Assembly: GCA_949130485.1 (NCBI GenBank)
Contig: OX422193.1
Location: 5,686,871 to 5,750,870, forward strand
Length of the DNA: 64,000 nt
Origin: Agelas oroides
Taxonomy: Eukaryota; Porifera; Demospongiae; Agelasida; Agelasidae
Reading direction: 5' to 3'
Of the stretch, positions 10,051 through 21,871 are shown piece by piece. The translations under genes were made by a program, and so were the position numbers. The notes under the pieces were generated by a model. It did no database searches. It saw nothing but the letters and a program-made list of their open reading frames with translations, and was not told the DNA's origin. The first letter of the stretch is position 1; every line of letters begins with the position of its first letter.

Positions 10051-11533
10051 TAGAGTCCAGTAGAGCTAAGTAGAGCAATGGTAGAGTGTAGTGGAGCCAA
10101 GTAGAGACATGGTAGGTGGCACTAGTGTCATGTAGAGACAAATAGAGCCATGGTAGAGTGTAGTAGAGTCCTGTAGAGCTAAGTAGAGTAATGGTAGAGT
10201 GTAATACAACCATGAAGAGCCATGGTAGAGTGGAGTAGAGTCAAGTAGAGCCACGTAGAGTCATCGAAGTTTTTAGTAGAATCCAGTAGAGCTAGGTAGA
10301 GCAATGGTAAGGTGTAGTAGAGCCCAGAAGAGCTGAGTAGAGCAATGGTAGAGTGTAGTAGAGCCAAGTAGAGACAAGGTAGAGTGTAGTAGAGTCTTGT
10401 AGAGGCAAGTAGAGCAATGGTAGAGTGCATTAGAGTCAAGTAGATCTAAGTAGAGCAATGGTAGAGTGTAGTAGTGCCAAGTAGAGCCACTGTAGAGTGT
10501 AGTACAGTCCAGTGGAGCTAAGCAGAGCAATGGTAGATTGCAGTAGAGTCAAGTAGAGCTAAGTAGAGCGTTGGTAGAGTGTAGTACAGCAAAGTAGAGC
10601 CATGGTAGGGGGCACTAGTGTCATGTAGAGACAAGTAGACCCATGGTAGAGAGTAGTAGAGTCCAGTAGAGCTAAGTACATTAATGGTAGAATGTAGTAG
10701 AGCCAAGTATAGAGATATGGTAGGGGGCACTAGTGTCATGTAGAGACAGGTAGAGCAATGGTAGAGTGTAGTAGGGTCCAGTAGAGCTAAGTAGAGTAAT
10801 GGTAGAGTGTAGTAGAACCAGGAAGAGCCATGGTAGTGAGCAGTAGAGTCAAGTAGAGCCACGTAGAGCCATAGAAGTGTTTAGTAGAGCAATGGTAAGC
10901 TGTAGTAGAGTCCAGTAGAGCTAAGTAGAGCAATGGTAGAGTGTAGTGGAGCCAAGTAGAGACATGGTAGGTGGCACTAGTGTCATGTAGAGACAAATAG
11001 AGCCATGGTAGAGTGTAGTAGAGTCCTGTAGAGCTAAGTAGAGTAATGGTAGAGTGTAATACAACCATGAAGAGCCATGGTAGAGTGGAGTAGAGTCAAG
11101 TAGAGCCACGTAGAGTCATCGAAGTTTTTAGTAGAATCCAGTAGAGCTAGGTAGAGCAATGGTAAGGTGTAGTAGAGCCCAGAAGAGCTGAGTAGAGCAA
11201 TGGTAGAGTGTAGTAGAGCCAAGTAGAGACAAGGTAGAGTGTAGTAGAGTCTTGTAGAGGCAAGTAGAGCAATGGTAGAGTGCATTAGAGTCAAGTAGAT
11301 CTAAGTAGAGCAATGGTAGAGTGTAGTAGTGCCAAGTAGAGCCACTGTAGAGTGTAGTACAGTCCAGTGGAGCTAAGCAGAGCAATGGTAGATTGCAGTA
11401 GAGTCAAGTAGAGCTAAGTAGAGCGTTGGTAGAGTGTAGTACAGCAAAGTAGAGCCATGGTAGGGGGCACTAGTGTCATGTAGAGACAAGTAGACCCATG
11501 GTAGAGAGTAGTAGAGTCCAGTAGAGCTAAGTA
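10050..11533 (+). repeat. Direct duplication, 855-bp period
   Basis: 10,050-10,678 and 10,905-11,533 are direct copies 855 bp apart. They share private variants such as CATCGAAGTTTTTAG, GTGGAGCCAAGTAGAGAC and GAGCGTTGG, and look identical or nearly so by eye. The intervening 10,679-10,904 is related satellite. The first CACTAGTG box I can find in the window lies here, at 10,120-10,127. The identity implies a recent exchange event. Confidence 0.88.
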
Positions 11534-14500
11534 GAGTAATGGTATTGTCAAGTAGAGCCACGTAGAGCCGTAGAAGTGTTTAGTAGAATCCAATAGAACT
11601 AAGTAGACCAATGGTAAGGTGTAGTAGAGTCCAGTAGAGCTAAGTAGAGCAATGGTAGAGTGTAGTAGACCCAAGTAGAGACATGGTAGAGTGTAGTAGA
11701 GTCTTGTAGAGCCAAGTAGAGCAATGGTAGGGTGTAGTAGAGTCAAGTGGAGCCAAGTAGAGCCATGGTAGAGTGTAGTAGAGTCACGTAGAGCCAAGTA
11801 CAGCCATGGTAGCCAGTAGTGGAGTCCAGTAGAGCTAAGTAGAGTAATGGTAGAGTATAGTACAGCCAAGTAGAGACATGGTACGGGGAACTAGTGTCAT
11901 GTAGAGTATGGTAGAGAGTAATAGAGTTCAGTACTGCTAAGTAGAGTAATGGTAGAGTGTAGTAGAACCATGAAGAGCCATGGTAGAGTGCAGTAGAGTC
12001 ATGTAGAGCCACGTAGAGCCATAGAAGTGTTTAGTAGAATCTAGTAGAGCTAGCTAGAGCAATGGTAAGGTGTAGTAGAGTCCAGTGGAGCTAAGTAGAG
12101 CAATGGTAGAGTGTAGTAGAGCCAAGCAGAGACATGGTATGGGGCACTAGTGTCATGTAGAGACAAGTAGAGCAATGGTAGAAAGTAGTAGAGTCCGGTA
12201 GAGCTAAGTAGAGTATTGGTAGAGTGTAGTAGAACCAGGAAGAGCCATGGTAGAGTGCTGTAGAGTCAAGTAGAGCCACGTAGAGCCATAGAAGTGTTTA
12301 GTAGCATCCAGTAGAGCTAGGTATAGAGCAGTGGTAAGGTGTAGTAGAGTCCTGTAGAGCTAAGTAGAGCAACGGTAGAGTGTAGTAGAGCCAAGAAGAG
12401 ACATGGTAGAGTGTAGTAGAGTCAAGTACAACCAAGTGGAGCCAATGTAGGGTGCAGTATAGTGTCCAGTAGAGTCATGGTAGAGAGCATTAGAATAAAG
12501 CAGAGCGAAGGATAACCATAGTAGAGAGTTGTATAGTCCAGTAGAGCTAAGTAGAGAAATGGTAGAGTGTAGTAGAGCCAAGTAGAGCCATGGTAGTGTG
12601 CAGTAGAGTCAAGTAGAGCCAAGTAGAGCCATGATAGAGAGTAGTAGAGTCCAGTAGAGCTAACTAGAGCAATGGTAGAGTGTAGAAGAGTCAACTAGGG
12701 TCAAGTAGAGCCATGGTAGACAGTAGTAGAGTCCAGTAGAGCTAAGTAGAGTAATGGTAGAGTGTAGTAGAGCCAAGTAGAGACATGGTAGGGGACACTA
12801 GTGTCATGTAGAGACAAGTAGAGCAATGGTAGAAAGTAGTAGTGTCCGGTAGAGCTAAGTAGAGTATTGGTAGAGTGTAGTAGAACCAGCAAGAGCCATG
12901 GTAGAGTGCAGTAGAGTCAAGTAGAGCCACGTAGAGCCATAGAAGTGTTTAGTAGAATCCAGTAGAGCTAGGTATAGAGCAGTGGTAAGGTGTAGTAGAG
13001 TCCTGTAGAGCTAAGTAGAGCAACGGTAGAGTGTAATAGAGCCCAGAAGAGACATGGTAGAGTGTAGTAGAGTCAAGTACAACCAAGTGGAGCCAATGTA
13101 GGGTGCAGTATAGTGTCCAGTAGAGTCATGGTAGAGAGCAGTAGAATAAAGCAGAGCGAAGGAGAACCATAGTAGAGAGTTGTATAGTCCAGTAGTGCTA
13201 AGTAGAGAAATGGTAGAGTGTAGTAGAGCCAAGTAGAGCCATGGTAGTGTGCAGTAGAGTCAAGTAGAGCAAAGTAGAGCCATGGTAGAGAGTAGTAGAG
13301 TCCAGTAGAGCTAACTAGAGCAATGGTAGAGTGTAGAAGAGTCAACTAGGGTCAAGTAGAGCCATGGTAGACAGTAGTAGAGTCCAGTAGAGCTAAGTAG
13401 AGTAATGGTAGAGTGTAGTTGAACCAAGTAGAGACATGGTAGGGGGCACTAGTGTCATGTAGAGACAAGTAGAGCCATGGTAGAGAGTAGTAGAGTCCAG
13501 TAGAGCTAAGTAGAGTAATGGTAGAGTGTAGTAGAACCAGGAAGAGCCATGGTAGAGTGCAGTAGAGTCAAGTAGAGCCACGTAGAGCCATAGAAGTGTT
13601 TAGCAGAATCCAGTAGAGCTAGGTAGAGTAATGGTAAGGTGTAGTAGAGTCCAGTTGAGCTAAGTAGAGTAATGGTACAGTGTAGTAGAGAGAAGTAGAG
13701 CCATGTTAGAGAGTAGTAGAGTCCAGTAGAGCTAAGTAGAGCAATGGAAGAGTGAAGTGGAGCCTATGTAGGGTGCAGTATAGTGTCCAGTAGAGCCATG
13801 GTAGAGAGTAGTAGAGTCTAGTAGAGCTAAGTAGAGCAATGGTAGAGTGTAGAAGAGTCAACTAGGATCAAGTAGAGCCATGGTAGACAGTAGTAGAATC
13901 CAGTAGAGGTAAGTAGAGAAGTGGTAGAGTGTAGTAGAGCCAGGAACAGCCATGGTAGAGTCAAGTAGAGCCACATAGAGCCATACAAGTGTTTAGCAGA
14001 ATCCAGTAGAGCTATGTAGAGTAATGGTAAAGTGTAGTAGAGTCCTGTAGAGCTAAGCAGAGCAATGGTAGAGTGTAGTAGAGCCAAGTAGAGACATGTT
14101 AGGGGGCACTAGTGTCATGTAGAGACAAGTAGAGCCATGGTAGAGAGTAGTAGAGTCCAGTAGAGCTAAGTAGAGTAATGGTAGAGTGTAGTAGAACCAG
14201 GAAGAGCCATGGTAGTGTGCAGTAGAGTCAAGTAGAGCCATGTAGATCCATCGAAGTGTTTAGTAGAATCCAGTAGAGCTAGGTAGAGCTATGGTAAGGT
14301 GTAGTAGAGTCCAGTAGAGGCATGGTAGAGTGTAGTAGAGTCATGAAGAGCTGAGTAGAGCAATGGTAGAGTGTAGTAGAGCCAAGTTGAGACATTCTGG
14401 AGTGTAGTAGAGTCTTGTAGAGGCAAGTAGAGCAATGGTAGAGTGTAGTAGAGTCAAGTAGAGCTAAGTAAAGAAATGGTAGAGTGTAGTAGTGCCAAGT

Positions 14501-14884
14501 AGTGCCACTGTAGAGTGTAGTACAGTCCAGTAGAGCTAAGTAGAGCAATGGTAGAGTGGAGTAGAGTCAAGTAGACCTAAGTAGAGCAATGGTAGAGTGT
14601 AGTAGAGCCTAGTAGACCCATGGTAGGGGGCACTAGTGTCATGTAGAGACAAGTAGAGCCATGGTAGAAAATAGTAGAGTCCAGTAGAGCTAAGTAGAGT
14701 TGTGGTAGAGTCAAGTAGAGCCACGTAGAGCCATAGAAGTGTTTAGTAGAATCCAGTAGAACTAGGTAGACCAATGGTAAGGTGTAGTAGAGTCCAGTAC
14801 AGCTACGTAGAGCAATGGTAGAGTGTAGTAGAGCCAAGTAGAGACATGGTAGAGTGTAGTAGAGTCTTGTAGAGCCAAGTAGAG
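11534..14884 (+). repeat. CACTAGTG-box satellite array with 651-bp duplication
   Basis: Cassettes carrying the CACTAGTG box and the AGAAGTGTTTAG marker alternate. About 12,360-12,930 recurs 651 bp downstream (13,011-13,581) with shared variants. From about 13.8 kb the array matches 19.98-21.5 kb at a constant 6205-bp offset. One box at 12,794-12,805 is extended to the perfect 12-bp palindrome GACACTAGTGTC. No gene is seen. Confidence 0.92.
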
Positions 14885-17800
14885 CAATGGTAGGGTGTAG
14901 TAGAATCAGGTAGTGCCAAGTAGAGCCATGGTAGATTGTAGTAGAGTGAAGTAGAGCCAAGTAGAGCCATGGAAGACAGTAGTAGAGTCCAGTAGAGCTA
15001 AGTAGAGTAATGGTAGAGTGTAGTACAGCCAAGTAGAGACATGGTAAGGGGCACTAGTGTCATGTAGAGAGAAGTAGAGCTATGGTAGAGAGTAATAGAG
15101 TCCAGTACAGCTAAGTAGAGTAATGGTATTGTGTAGTAGAACCATGAAAAGCCATGGTAGAGTGCTGTAGAGTCAAGTTGAGCCACGTAGAGCCATAGAA
15201 GTGTTTAGTAGAGTGTAGTAGAGCTAGGTACAGCAATGGTAAGGTGTAGTAGAGTCCAGTAGAGCTAAGTCGAGCAAATGTAGAGTGTAGTAGAGCCAAG
15301 TACAGACATGGTATGGGTCACTAGTGTCATGTAGAGACGAGTAGAGCAATGGTAGAGAGTAGTAGAGTCCAGTAGAGCTAAGTAGAATAATGGTAGAGTG
15401 TAGTAGAACCAGGAAGAGCCATGGTAGAGTGCAGTAGAGTCAAGTAGAGTCACGTAGAGCCATAGAAGTGTTTAGTAGAATCCAGTTGAGCTAGGTAGAG
15501 CAATGGTAAGGTGTAGTAGAGTCCAGTAGAGCTAAGTAGAGCAACGGTAGAGTGTAGTCGAGCCAAGTAGAGACATTGTTGAGTGTAGTAGAGTCAAGTG
15601 CAGCCAAGTGGAGCCAATGTAGGGTGCAGTATAGTGTCCAGTAGAGTCATGGTAGAGTGCAGTAGAATAAAGTAGAGGGCTGGAGAGCCATAGTAGAGAG
15701 TAGTATAGTCCAGTAGAGCTAAGTAGAGTAATGGTAGAGTGTAGTAGAGCCAAGTAGAGCCATGGTTGTGTGCAGTGGAGTCAAGTAGAGCCAAGTAGAG
15801 TGATGGTAGTGAGTAATAGAGTCCAGTAGAGCTAACTAGAGCAATGGTAGAGTGTAGAAGAGTCAACTAGGGTCAAGTAGAGCCATGGTAGACAGTAGTA
15901 TAGAGTCCAGTAGAGCTAAGTAGAGTAATGGTAGAGTGTAGTAGAGCAAAGTAGAGACATGGTAGGGGGCACTAGTGTCATGTAGAGACAAGGAGAGCCA
16001 TGGTAGAGAGTAGTAGAGTCCAGTAGAGCTAAGTACAGTAATGGTAGAGTGTAGTAGAACCAGAAAGAGCCAGGGTAGAGTGCAGTAGAGTCAAGTAGAG
16101 CCACGTATAGCCATAGAAGTGTTTAGCAGAATCCAATAGAGCTAGGTAGAGTAATGGTAAGGTGTAGTACAATCAAGTTGAGCTAAGTAGAGTAATGGTA
16201 CAGTGTAGTACAGACAAGTAGAGCCATGGTAGAGAGTTGTAGAGTCCAGTAGAGCTAACTAGAGCAATGGTAGAGTGTAGAAGGACCAGGAAGAGCCATG
16301 TTAGTGTGCAGTAGAGCCATGCAGATCCATAGAAGTGTTTAGTAGAATCAAGTAGAGCTAGGCAGAGCAATGGTAAGGTGTAGTAGAGTCCAGTGGAGGC
16401 ATGGTAGAGTGTAGTAGAGTCATGTAGAGCTAAGTAGAGCAATGGTAGGGTGTAGTAGAATCAGGTAGTGCCAAATAGAGCCATGGTAGATTGTAGTAGA
16501 GTGAAGTAGAGCCGAGTAGAGCCATGGAAGACAGTAGTAGAGTCCAGTAGAGCTAAGTAGAGTAATGGTAGAGTGTAGTACAGCCAAGTAGAGACATGGT
16601 AAGGGGCACTAGTGTCATGTAGAGAGAAGTAGAGCTATGGTAGAGAGTAATAGAGTCCAGTACAGCTAAGTAGAGTAATGGTATTGTGTAGTAGAACCAT
16701 GAAAAGCCATGGTAGAGTGCTGTAGAGTCAAGTTGAGCCACGTAGAGCCATAGAAGTGTTTAGTAGAGTGTAGTAGAGCTAGGTAGAGCAATGGTAAGGT
16801 GTAGTAGAGTCCAGTAGAGCTAAGTCGAGCAAATGTAGAGTGTAGTAGAGCCAAGTACAGACATGGTATGGGTCACTAGTGTCATGTAGAGACGAGTAGA
16901 GCAATGGTAGAGAGTAGTAGAGTCCAGTAGAGCTAAGTAGAATAATGGTAGAGTGTAGTAGAACCAGGAAGAGCCATGGTAGAGTGCAGTAGAGTCAAGT
17001 AGAGTCACGTAGAGCCATAGAAGTCTTTAGTAGAATCCAGTTGAGCTAGGTAGAGCAATGGTAAGGTGTAGTAGAGTCCAGTAGAGCTAAGTAGAGCAAC
17101 GGTAGAGTGTAGTCGAGCCAAGTAGAGACATTGTTGAGTGTAGTAGAGTCAAGTGCAGCCAAGTGGAGCCAATGTAGGGTGCAGTATAGTGTCCAGTAGA
17201 GTCATGGTAGAGTGCAGTAGAATAAAGTAGAGGGCTGGAGAGCCATAGTAGAGAGTAGTATAGTCCAGTAGAGCTAAGTAGAGTAATGGTAGAGTGTAGT
17301 AGAGCCAAGTAGAGCCATGGTTGTGTGCAGTGGAGTCAAGTAGAGCCAAGTAGAGTGATGGTAGTGAGTAATAGAGTCCAGTAGAGCTAACTAGAGCAAT
17401 GGTAGAGTGTAGAAGAGTCAACTAGGGTCAAGTAGAGCCATGGTAGACAGTAGTATAGAGTCCAGTAGAGCTAAGTAGAGTAATGGTAGAGTGTAGTAGA
17501 GCAAAGTAGAGACATGGTAGGGGGCACTAGTGTCATGTAGAGACAAGGAGAGCCATGGTAGAGAGTAGTAGAGTCCAGTAGAGCTAAGTACAGTAATGGT
17601 AGAGTGTAGTAGAACCAGAAAGAGCCAGGGTAGAGTGCAGTAGAGTCAAGTAGAGCCACGTATAGCCATAGAAGTGTTTAGCAGAATCCAATAGAGCTAG
17701 GTAGAGTAATGGTAAGGTGTAGTACAATCAAGTTGAGCTAAGTAGAGTAATGGTACAGTGTAGTAGAGACAAGTAGAGCCATGGTAGAGAGTTGTAGAGT

Positions 17801-17994
17801 CCAGTAGAGCTAACTAGAGCAATGGTAGAGTGTAGAAGGACCAGGAAGAGCCATGTTAGTGTGTAGTAGAGCCATGCAGATCCATAGAAGTGTTTAGTAG
17901 AATCAAGTAGAGCTAGGCAGAGCAATGGTAAGGTGTAGTAGAGTCCAGTGGAGGCATGGTAGAGTGTAGTAGAGTCATGTAGAGCTAAGTAGAG
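14885..17994 (+). repeat. Tandem duplication of a 1555-bp unit
   Basis: Copy 1 spans about 14,885-16,439 and copy 2 about 16,440-17,994, matching at a fixed 1555-bp offset with only scattered differences, for example AAGTGTTT against AAGTCTTT near 17,022. Both copies contain the variants GTAATGGTATTG, GAGGGCTGGAGAG and GGTCACTAGTG. The junction falls in the common word AGAGCAATGGTAG, present at the end of both copies, as expected for unequal crossing-over between out-of-register repeats. Confidence 0.9.
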
Positions 17995-20900
17995 CAATGG
18001 TAGAGAGTAGTAGAGTCCAGTAGAGCTAAGTAGAGTAATGGTAGAGTGTAGTACAACCATGAAGAGCCATGGTAGAGTGGAGTAGAGTCAAGTAGAGCCA
18101 CGTAGAGTCATAGAAGTGTTTAGTAGAATCCAGTAGAGCTAGGTAGAGCAATGGTAAGGTGTAGTAGAGCCCAGTAGAGCTGAGTAGAGCAATGGTAGAG
18201 TGTAGTAGAGCCAAGTAGAGACATGGTAGAGTGTAGTAGAGTCTTTTACAGGCAAGTAGAGCAATGGTAGAGTGTAGTAGTGTCAAGTAGAGCTAAGTAG
18301 AGCAATGGTATAGAGTGTAGTAGTACCAAGTAGAGCCACTGTAGAGTGTAGTACAGTCCAGTAGAGCTAAGTAGAGCAATGGTAGTGTGGAGTAGAGTCA
18401 AGTAGAGCTAAGTAGAGCAATGGTAGAGTGTAGTAGAGCCAAGTTGACCCATGGTAGGGTGCACTAGTGTCATGTAGAGACAAGTAGACCAATGGTAGAG
18501 AGTAGTAGAGTCCAGTAGAGCTAAGTAGAGTATTGGTAGAGTGTAGTAGAGCCATGAAGAGCCATGCTAGAGTGTAGTAGAGTCAAGTAGAGCAACGTAC
18601 AGCCATAGAAGTGTTTAGTAGAATCTAGTAGAGCTAGGTAGAGCAATGGTAAGTTGTAGTAGAGTCCAGTAGAACTAAGTAGAGCAATGGCAGAGTGTAG
18701 TAGAGCCAAGTAGAGACATGGTAGGGGGCACTAGTGTCATGTACACACAAGTAGAGCAATGGTAGAAAGTAGTAGAGTCCAGTAGAGCTAAGTAGAGTAT
18801 TGGTAGAGTGTAGTAGAACCAGGAAGAGCCATGGTAGAGTGCAGTAGAGTCAAGTAGTGCCACGTAGAGCCATAGAAGTGTTTAGTAGAATCCAGTAGAA
18901 CTAAGTAGACCAATGGTAAGGTGTAGTAGAGTCCAGTACAGCTAAGTTGAGCAATGGTAGAGTGTAGTAGAGCCAAGTAGAGACATGGTAGAGTGTACTA
19001 GAGTCTTGTAGAGCCAAGTAGAGCAATGGTAGGGTGTAGTAGAGTCAAGTGGAGCCAAGTAGAGCCATGGTAGAGTGTAGTAGAGTCAAGTAGAGCAAAG
19101 TAGAGCCATGGAAGACAGTAGTAGAGTCCAGTAGAGCTAAGTAGAGTAATGGTAGAGTGTAGTAGAGCTAAGTAGAGACATGGTACTGGGCACTAGTGTC
19201 ATGTAGAGAGAAGTAGAGCTATGGTAGAGAGTAATAGAGTCCAGTACTGCTAAGTAGAGTAATGGTAGTGTGTAGTAGAACCATGAAGAGCCATGGTAGA
19301 GTGCAGTAGAGTCCAGTAGAGCCACGTAGAGCCATAGAAGTGTTTAGTAGAATCTAGTAGAGCTAGGTAGAGCAATGGTAAGGTGTAGTAGAGTCCAGTG
19401 GAGCTAACTAGAGCAATGGTAGAGTGTAGTAGAGCCAAGCAGGGACATGGTATGGGGCACTAGTGTCATATAGAGACAAGTAGAGCAATGGTAGAAAGTA
19501 GTAGAGTCCAGTAGAGCTAAGTAGAGTATTGGTAGAGTGTAGTAGAACCCGGAAGAGCCATGGTAGAGTGCTGTAGAGTCAAGTAGAGCCACGTAGAGCC
19601 ATAGAAGTGTTTAGTAGAATCCAGTAGAGCTAGGTATAGAGCTGTGGTAAGGTGTAGTAGAGTCCAGTAGAGCTAAGTAGAGCAACGGTAGAGTGTAGTA
19701 GAGCCAAGAAGAGACATGGTAGAGTGTAGTAGAGTCAAGTGCAACCAAGTGGAGCCAATGTAGGGTGCAGTATAGTGTCTAGAGCCACGTAGAGCCATAG
19801 AAGTGTTTAGCAGAATCCAGTAGAGCTAGGTAGAGTAATGGTAAGGTGTAGTAGAGTCCAGTTGAGCTAAGTAGAGTAATGGTACATTGTAGTAGAGAGA
19901 AGTAGAGCCATGTTAGCGAGTAGTAGAGTCCAGTAGAGCTAAGTAGAGCAATGGAAGAGTGAAGTGGAGCCAATGTAGGGTGCAGTATAGTGTCCAGTAG
20001 AGCCATGGTAGAGAGTAGTAGTCTAGTAGAGCTAAGTAGAGCAATGGTAGAGTGTAGAAGAGTCAACTAGGATCAAGTAGAGCCATGGTAGACAGTAGTA
20101 GAATCCAGTAGAGGTAAGTAGAGAAGTGGTAGAGTGTAGTAGAGCCAGGAACAGCCATGGTAGAGTCAAGTAGAGCCACATAGAGCCATAGAAGTGTTTA
20201 GCAGAATCCAGTAGAGCTATGTAGAGTAATGGTAAGGTGTAGTAGAGTCCAGTAGAGCTAAGTAGAGCAATGGTAGAGTGTAGTAGAGCCAAGTAGAGAC
20301 ATGTTAGGGGGCACTAGTGTCATGTAGAGACAAGTAGAGCCATGGTAAAGAGTAGTAGAGTCCAGTAGAGCTAAGTAGAGTAATGGTAGAGTGTAGTAGA
20401 ACCAGGAAGAGCCATGGTAGTGTGCAGTAGAGTCAAGTAGAGCCATGTAGATCCATCGAAGTGTTTAGTAGAATCCAGTAGAGCTAGGTAGAGCGATGGT
20501 AAGGTGTAGTAGAGTCCAGTAGAGACATGGTAGAGTGTAGTAGAGTCATGAAGAGCTGAGTAGAGCAATGGTAGAGTGTAGTAGAGCCAAGTATAGACAT
20601 TCTAGAGTGTAGTAGAGTCTTGTAGAGGCAAGTATAGCAATGGTAGAGTGTAGTAGAGTCAAGTAGAGCTAAGTAGAGAAATGATAGAGTGTAGTAGTAC
20701 CAAGTAGTGCCACTGTAGAATGTAGTACAGTCCAGTAGAGCTAAGTAGAGCAATGGTAGAGTGGAGTAGAGTCAAGTAGACCTAAGTAGAGCAATGGTAG
20801 AGTGAAGTAGAGCCAAGTAGACCCATGGTAGGGGGCACTAGTGTCATGTAGATAGAAGTAGAGCCATGGTAGAGAGTAGTAGAGTCCCGTAGAGCTAAGT

Positions 20901-21566
20901 AGAGTAATGGTAGAATCAAGTAGAGCCACGTAGAGCCATAGAAGTGTTTAGTAGAATCCAGTAGAACTACGTAGACCAATGGTAAGGTGTAGTAGAGTCC
21001 AGTACAGCTAAGTAGAGCAATGGTAGAGTGTAGTAGAGCCAAGTAGAGACATGGTAGAGTGTAGTAGAGTCTTGTAGAGCCAAGTAGATCAATGGTAGGG
21101 TGTAGTAGAATCAGGTAGAGCCAAGTAGAGCCATGGTAGAGTGTAGTAGAGTGAAGTAGAGCTAAGTAGAGCCATGGAAGACAGTAGTAGAGTCCAGTAG
21201 AGCTAAGTAGAGTAATGGTAGAGTGTAGTAGAGCCAAGTAGAGACATGGTACGGGGCACTAGTGTCATGTAGAGAGAAGTAGAGCTACGGTAGAGAGTAA
21301 TAGAGTACAGTACAGCTAAGTAGAGTAATGGTAGAGTGTAGTAGAACCATGAAGAGCCATGGTAGAGTGCAGTAGAGTCAAGTAGAGCCACGTAGAGCCA
21401 TAGAAGTGTTTAGTAGAGTCTAGTAGAACTAGGTACAACAATGGTAAGGTGTAGTAGAGTCCAGTAGAACCAAGTCGAGCAAATGTAGAGTGTAGTAGAG
21501 CCAAGTACAGACATGGTATGGGGCACTAGTGTCATGTAGAGACGAGTAGAGCAATGATAGAGAGTA
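17995..21566 (+). repeat. CACTAGTG-box satellite array
   Basis: Regular box-bearing cassettes. About 18,026-18,700 recurs near 23,134-23,700 at a 5108-bp offset. About 19,980-21,500 is the downstream partner of 13.8-15.3 kb at a 6205-bp offset. These interleaved relationships indicate a patchwork of block transfers rather than one simple tandem period. The array is broken at AGAGAGTA (21,559-21,566) by the SINE. Confidence 0.92.
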
Positions 21567-21871
21567 CTGCTCTGGGGGTTGCTTGTCGCCTATTGGTTAA
21601 AGCACTGGACTGCGGATTGAAAGGTCCAGGGTTCCAGTCCCACTAGCAGCAGAGATTTATTTCTCTTCTGGGTGCACTCAGCCCTACCTCAAAAAATTGA
21701 GTAGAAGGTTTTCCTTCGCGTCCTTCGGAGGGGACGTTAACCCGTCGGTCCTGGGGAACCCCTTAAAATTAGCCTAAGTGCTATTGGGGATTTCCTCGTT
21801 AACTGGGTCATCCCAGCTAAACCATAATAAAAAAAAAAATTTAAAAAAAAAAACAAAATTTTTATAAAAAA
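21567..21871 (+). mobile_element. tRNA-derived SINE with A-rich tail
   Basis: About 305 bp of non-satellite DNA with three parts. The head (about 21,571-21,655) resembles a tRNA: a D-arm-like TATTGGTTAAAGCACTGGAC with a weak A box, an anticodon-loop-like CTGCGGA, and a B box GGTTCCAGTCC at 21,630-21,640, which fits GGTTCRANYCC except at R. The body (about 21,656-21,828) includes CCTTCGGAGGGGACGTTAA and CCGTCGGTCCTGGGG, reminiscent of conserved central domains of invertebrate tRNA-SINEs, though I cannot name the family. The tail (about 21,829-21,871) is A-rich with short T runs. The satellite resumes as AGTAGAATCCAG. No convincing target duplication is visible. It has no coding capacity and would depend on a partner LINE. 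Confidence 0.85.
21630..21640 (+). promoter_or_regulatory. RNA polymerase III B box of the SINE
   Basis: GGTTCCAGTCC matches the B-box consensus GGTTCRANYCC at all defined positions except one (C for R). It lies about 35 bp downstream of a weak A-box-like stretch (about 21,584-21,596), a spacing like that in tRNA genes. It marks the internal promoter of the tRNA-derived head. Confidence 0.65.

Noticed and set aside
21571..21655. A genuine tRNA gene at the SINE head
   Set aside because: The B box has a mismatch, the anticodon stem does not pair well, and the segment continues into a SINE body and A-rich tail, so it is a tRNA-derived SINE head.
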